Positions 61,930-64,000 of a stretch of 64,000 bases of DNA are shown piece by piece (positions within the stretch are counted from its first letter, which is position 1; each line of letters starts with the position of its first letter). The notes below the pieces were generated by a model. It searched no databases, had not been told where the DNA came from, and saw only the letters and a program-made list of their open reading frames with translations. Location of the stretch: positions 62,001 to 126,000 of the forward strand of contig JABDCS010000002.1 in assembly GCA_013288005.1 (NCBI GenBank), read 5' to 3'. The stretch comes from Chlamydiota bacterium (GTDB lineage Bacteria; Chlamydiota; Chlamydiia; Chlamydiales; Rhabdochlamydiaceae). Both the position numbers and the translations under genes were made by a program.

Positions 61930-63345
61930 ATGTATAAATTATCCCAATACAATCCTTTAGATCATCATTATCACTTTATTGCAATTGGTGGCATTGGAAT
62001 GAGTGGCCTCGCGAATATTTTGATTGAACGCGGAGCCACTGTATCAGGAAGTGATGTCGCCCATAATTATGTGACAAAAAGTTTGGAAAAAGCTGGCGCC
62101 AAAATTCACATTGGCCATGCAGCTGAGAATATCCCACCTTCAGCCATAGTCGTATATAGTACGGCGATCACTGGGGATAATCCAGAAATGGCTTATGCAA
62201 AAAAGAAGGGCTATCCTCTTCTTCATCGTGCTGAACTGCTTGCACAATTGATGGAAAGTCACGCGGCTCTACTCGTAGCAGGGACTCATGGCAAGACCAC
62301 AGTTTCCGCTTTGCTAGCTCATGTGCTGGTTGCAGTGGGCACTTCCCCTTCTTATGCAGTAGGAGGAATTATCCAGTCCCTTCATAAGAATGGAGAAGCC
62401 GGAGACGGCCCCTATTTTGTTGCAGAAGCCTGTGAAAGTGATGGTAGTTTTTTACTCTATCCTGGGTATGGGGGCATTATCACAAACATCGACAACGATC
62501 ATCTCGATTATTGGAAAGAGATGCCTGCTCTTATTGAGGGCTATCGTCGATTTATAGGGAATATGCGCTCGAAAGAGCATCTTTATCTTTGTACTGATGA
62601 TCCAATTTTGAAAAATCTAACGGTTGAAGCTAGTCAAGAAACCAAGACCTACTGGAAAACTTATGGCTTCGATGCTTCTGCAGATGTGCGAATTTTAGAG
62701 TTTCGACAGTATGGATGGAAGATTGTTTTCTCTCTCCAAATCCATGATCAATACTACACGGATATTGAAGTTCCCTTAGTTGGCCGACACAATGCACAAA
62801 ATGCTGCAGCGGTTTTTGCTCTTGTTCTTTCATTAGGGGTGTCCGAAGAGAGTCTTCGTAAGGCATTTTTGTCCTTTAAAGGTATAGGGAGACGCTTAGA
62901 GAAGAAAGGGGAAATGCATGGAATCGAAATCTACGATGATTATGGTCATCATCCCACAGAGATCGCAGCAACTCTTGAGGCCGTGCGCGAAGGAACACAA
63001 GGACGCCGCCTTGTGGTGGTTTTTCAACCTCATCGCTATACGAGGACAAGAGACTGTTTAGCAGAATTCGGCCCCTCATTCCGTGCTGCAGATATTGTTT
63101 ATCTCACCGATATCTATTCTGCCGGAGAAACCCCGATTCCAGGAATTGACACTTCTGCTTTGATGGTGCAGATGCAAAAAGCAAATCTCAGTACGCTACT
63201 TTATTCCGCACGTGGAGCGTTAGCCCAGCAGCTTATTAAAGAGTTAAAAAAAGATGATATGCTGATCACCTTGGGCGCTGGGGATGTTACAAAACTCGGT
63301 GGAGAGCTTTTAGCGCTTTGGAAAGATCAGGAAAATCCTCTCTAA
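61930..63345 (+). CDS. murC: UDP-MurNAc:L-Ala ligase, not fused to Ddl
   Basis: The 471-residue cytosolic ligase adds L-Ala. It has AIGGIGMSGLANILIERGA, the P-loop AGTHGKTTVSALLAHVL, EACESDGSFLLYPG and YDDYGHHPTEIAATLEAV with FQPHRYTRTRDCL. In C. trachomatis MurC is fused to D-Ala-D-Ala ligase; here the gene ends after MurC, and a Ddl must be encoded elsewhere. It is followed by an ftsQ-like gene. Confidence 0.96.
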   Translation: MYKLSQYNPLDHHYHFIAIGGIGMSGLANILIERGATVSGSDVAHNYVTKSLEKAGAKIHIGHAAENIPPSAIVVYSTAITGDNPEMAYAKKKGYPLLHRAELLAQLMESHAALLVAGTHGKTTVSALLAHVLVAVGTSPSYAVGGIIQSLHKNGEAGDGPYFVAEACESDGSFLLYPGYGGIITNIDNDHLDYWKEMPALIEGYRRFIGNMRSKEHLYLCTDDPILKNLTVEASQETKTYWKTYGFDASADVRILEFRQYGWKIVFSLQIHDQYYTDIEVPLVGRHNAQNAAAVFALVLSLGVSEESLRKAFLSFKGIGRRLEKKGEMHGIEIYDDYGHHPTEIAATLEAVREGTQGRRLVVVFQPHRYTRTRDCLAEFGPSFRAADIVYLTDIYSAGETPIPGIDTSALMVQMQKANLSTLLYSARGALAQQLIKELKKDDMLITLGAGDVTKLGGELLALWKDQENPL

Positions 63346-63370
63346 GAGTAGTTAAAAAGCGTGATAATTT

Positions 63371-64000
63371 ATGCCGCCATCAAAAAAAAGAATCGCCATT
63401 CCCGTTGTCAGGGCTGTTGCTTGGATTGTAGGCACATTAATCGTCGTTACTACGGCGAGTCATCTTTTTTTAGAGCATGTTAATCGAAAACATCGCGAAT
63501 TACTCAATGATCCTAAAGCACGAATTACACGTATTGTCCAAACAGGTCCGCAAAGAGAAGCGCTGAGCACGCTTTGTTTGACAGAGATTCTCGAGCTCTC
63601 ATCTGATCGACCTGTTCCTACAGTCTTATTTAATGCCCCCAAGGCATTACGGCGTCTAACAAGCTGCCCTGTTATTGAAAGAGCTAAAGTTCATGTAGAA
63701 AAACCTAATACTCTTTACATCGATTACAGTACGCGTCAGCCCATAGCATGGCTTTATGATTATGTCGACGTGGGTCTAGACGAGAAAAGTATATGCTTTC
63801 CTGTCATTCCCTATTTTTCTCCTAAAAAATTACCCGAAATTTATCTGGGGCTCTTCGAACAGCCAACTCCTCCTTCTTCGCTAATTTGGAATCAACCTCT
63901 TGAGGATGAGAGACTCAAGCTGGCCTACACAATTTTGCAACTTTTCTCTAAGAGCGAAGCCGCAATTAGAAGGGTTGATGTTTCTTCAGCTTTTGCTGAA
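63371..64000 (+). CDS. ftsQ: FtsQ/DivIB-like division protein, truncated by the window end
   Basis: The frame starts with ATG 63371 and stays open for 210 codons to the window end. It has a basic start, one membrane helix (AVAWIVGTLIVVTTASHL) and a POTRA-like extracytoplasmic region with a conserved pattern (CPVIERAKVHVEKPNTLYID, then RQPIAWLYDYVDVGLDE). That resembles FtsQ: membrane anchor, POTRA, then a beta domain. The place after murC also fits ftsQ. The remaining domains lie outside the window. Confidence 0.75.
   Translation, partial: MPPSKKRIAIPVVRAVAWIVGTLIVVTTASHLFLEHVNRKHRELLNDPKARITRIVQTGPQREALSTLCLTEILELSSDRPVPTVLFNAPKALRRLTSCPVIERAKVHVEKPNTLYIDYSTRQPIAWLYDYVDVGLDEKSICFPVIPYFSPKKLPEIYLGLFEQPTPPSSLIWNQPLEDERLKLAYTILQLFSKSEAAIRRVDVSSAFAE

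Overview
The window is a chromosomal segment of a member of the Chlamydiae outside the family Chlamydiaceae (an 'environmental' or Chlamydia-like bacterium). This rests on gene content and order. Several blocks match the order I remember from Chlamydia trachomatis: metal P-type ATPase, small membrane protein and serS; ptsH/ptsI with ybaB/dnaX, comEC and a fused E1 alpha-beta dehydrogenase; and a metallophosphoesterase, a third-type GroEL, then murF-mraY-murD-LysM-ftsW-murG-murC. Aconitase, a type II NADH dehydrogenase, umuDC and MurC without a fused Ddl are unlike Chlamydiaceae and fit the amoeba- or arthropod-associated lineages. The species cannot be named from the sequence alone.

Layout. 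1-5322: start of a large (possibly glutamate) dehydrogenase, an oligopeptide-binding lipoprotein, and a 1003-residue protein joining an unrecognised N-terminal region to a second oligopeptide-binding domain. 5854-13391 (minus): two alpha/beta hydrolases and a tight serS / M18 aminopeptidase / VIT-like / P1B-4 ATPase / proline iminopeptidase run. 13798-17015: UPF0158 protein translationally coupled to a fused E1 dehydrogenase. 17043-21089: accessory region with three tandem genes carrying four copies of one unrecognised domain. 21221-27976: MBL hydrolase, degenerate-receiver/MBL fusion, dicarboxylate/amino-acid symporter, ftsK, uppP, tRNA-His. 28160-31359: BlaI repressor, M56 metalloprotease without a sensor domain, and two paralogous inclusion-protein-like genes, the first behind a BlaI-type operator. 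31380-43976: comEC, ndh, hprK, ptsH, ptsI, umuDC, ybaB-dnaX and a 7TM-HD phosphodiesterase. 44098-53483: aconitase, small membrane and secreted proteins, phosphohexomutase, cysteine-cluster protein, phosphoesterase, basic protein and GroEL with a CIRCE-like site. 53653-64000: rsmI, tRNA-Cys and the murein/division cluster, ending inside an ftsQ-like gene.

The genes cover peptide uptake and turnover, regulatory PTS (HprK-HPr-EI with no EII here), murein precursor synthesis and division, DNA translocation and mutagenic repair, and metal export. The most unusual parts are the four-copy domain family at 17.6-21.1 kb, the BlaI/M56 unit whose operator also sits before an Inc-like gene, the solute-binding fusion at 2.3-5.3 kb, and a dispersed intergenic palindrome with ends like CCCTCTTAGAA found at a dozen or more loci.
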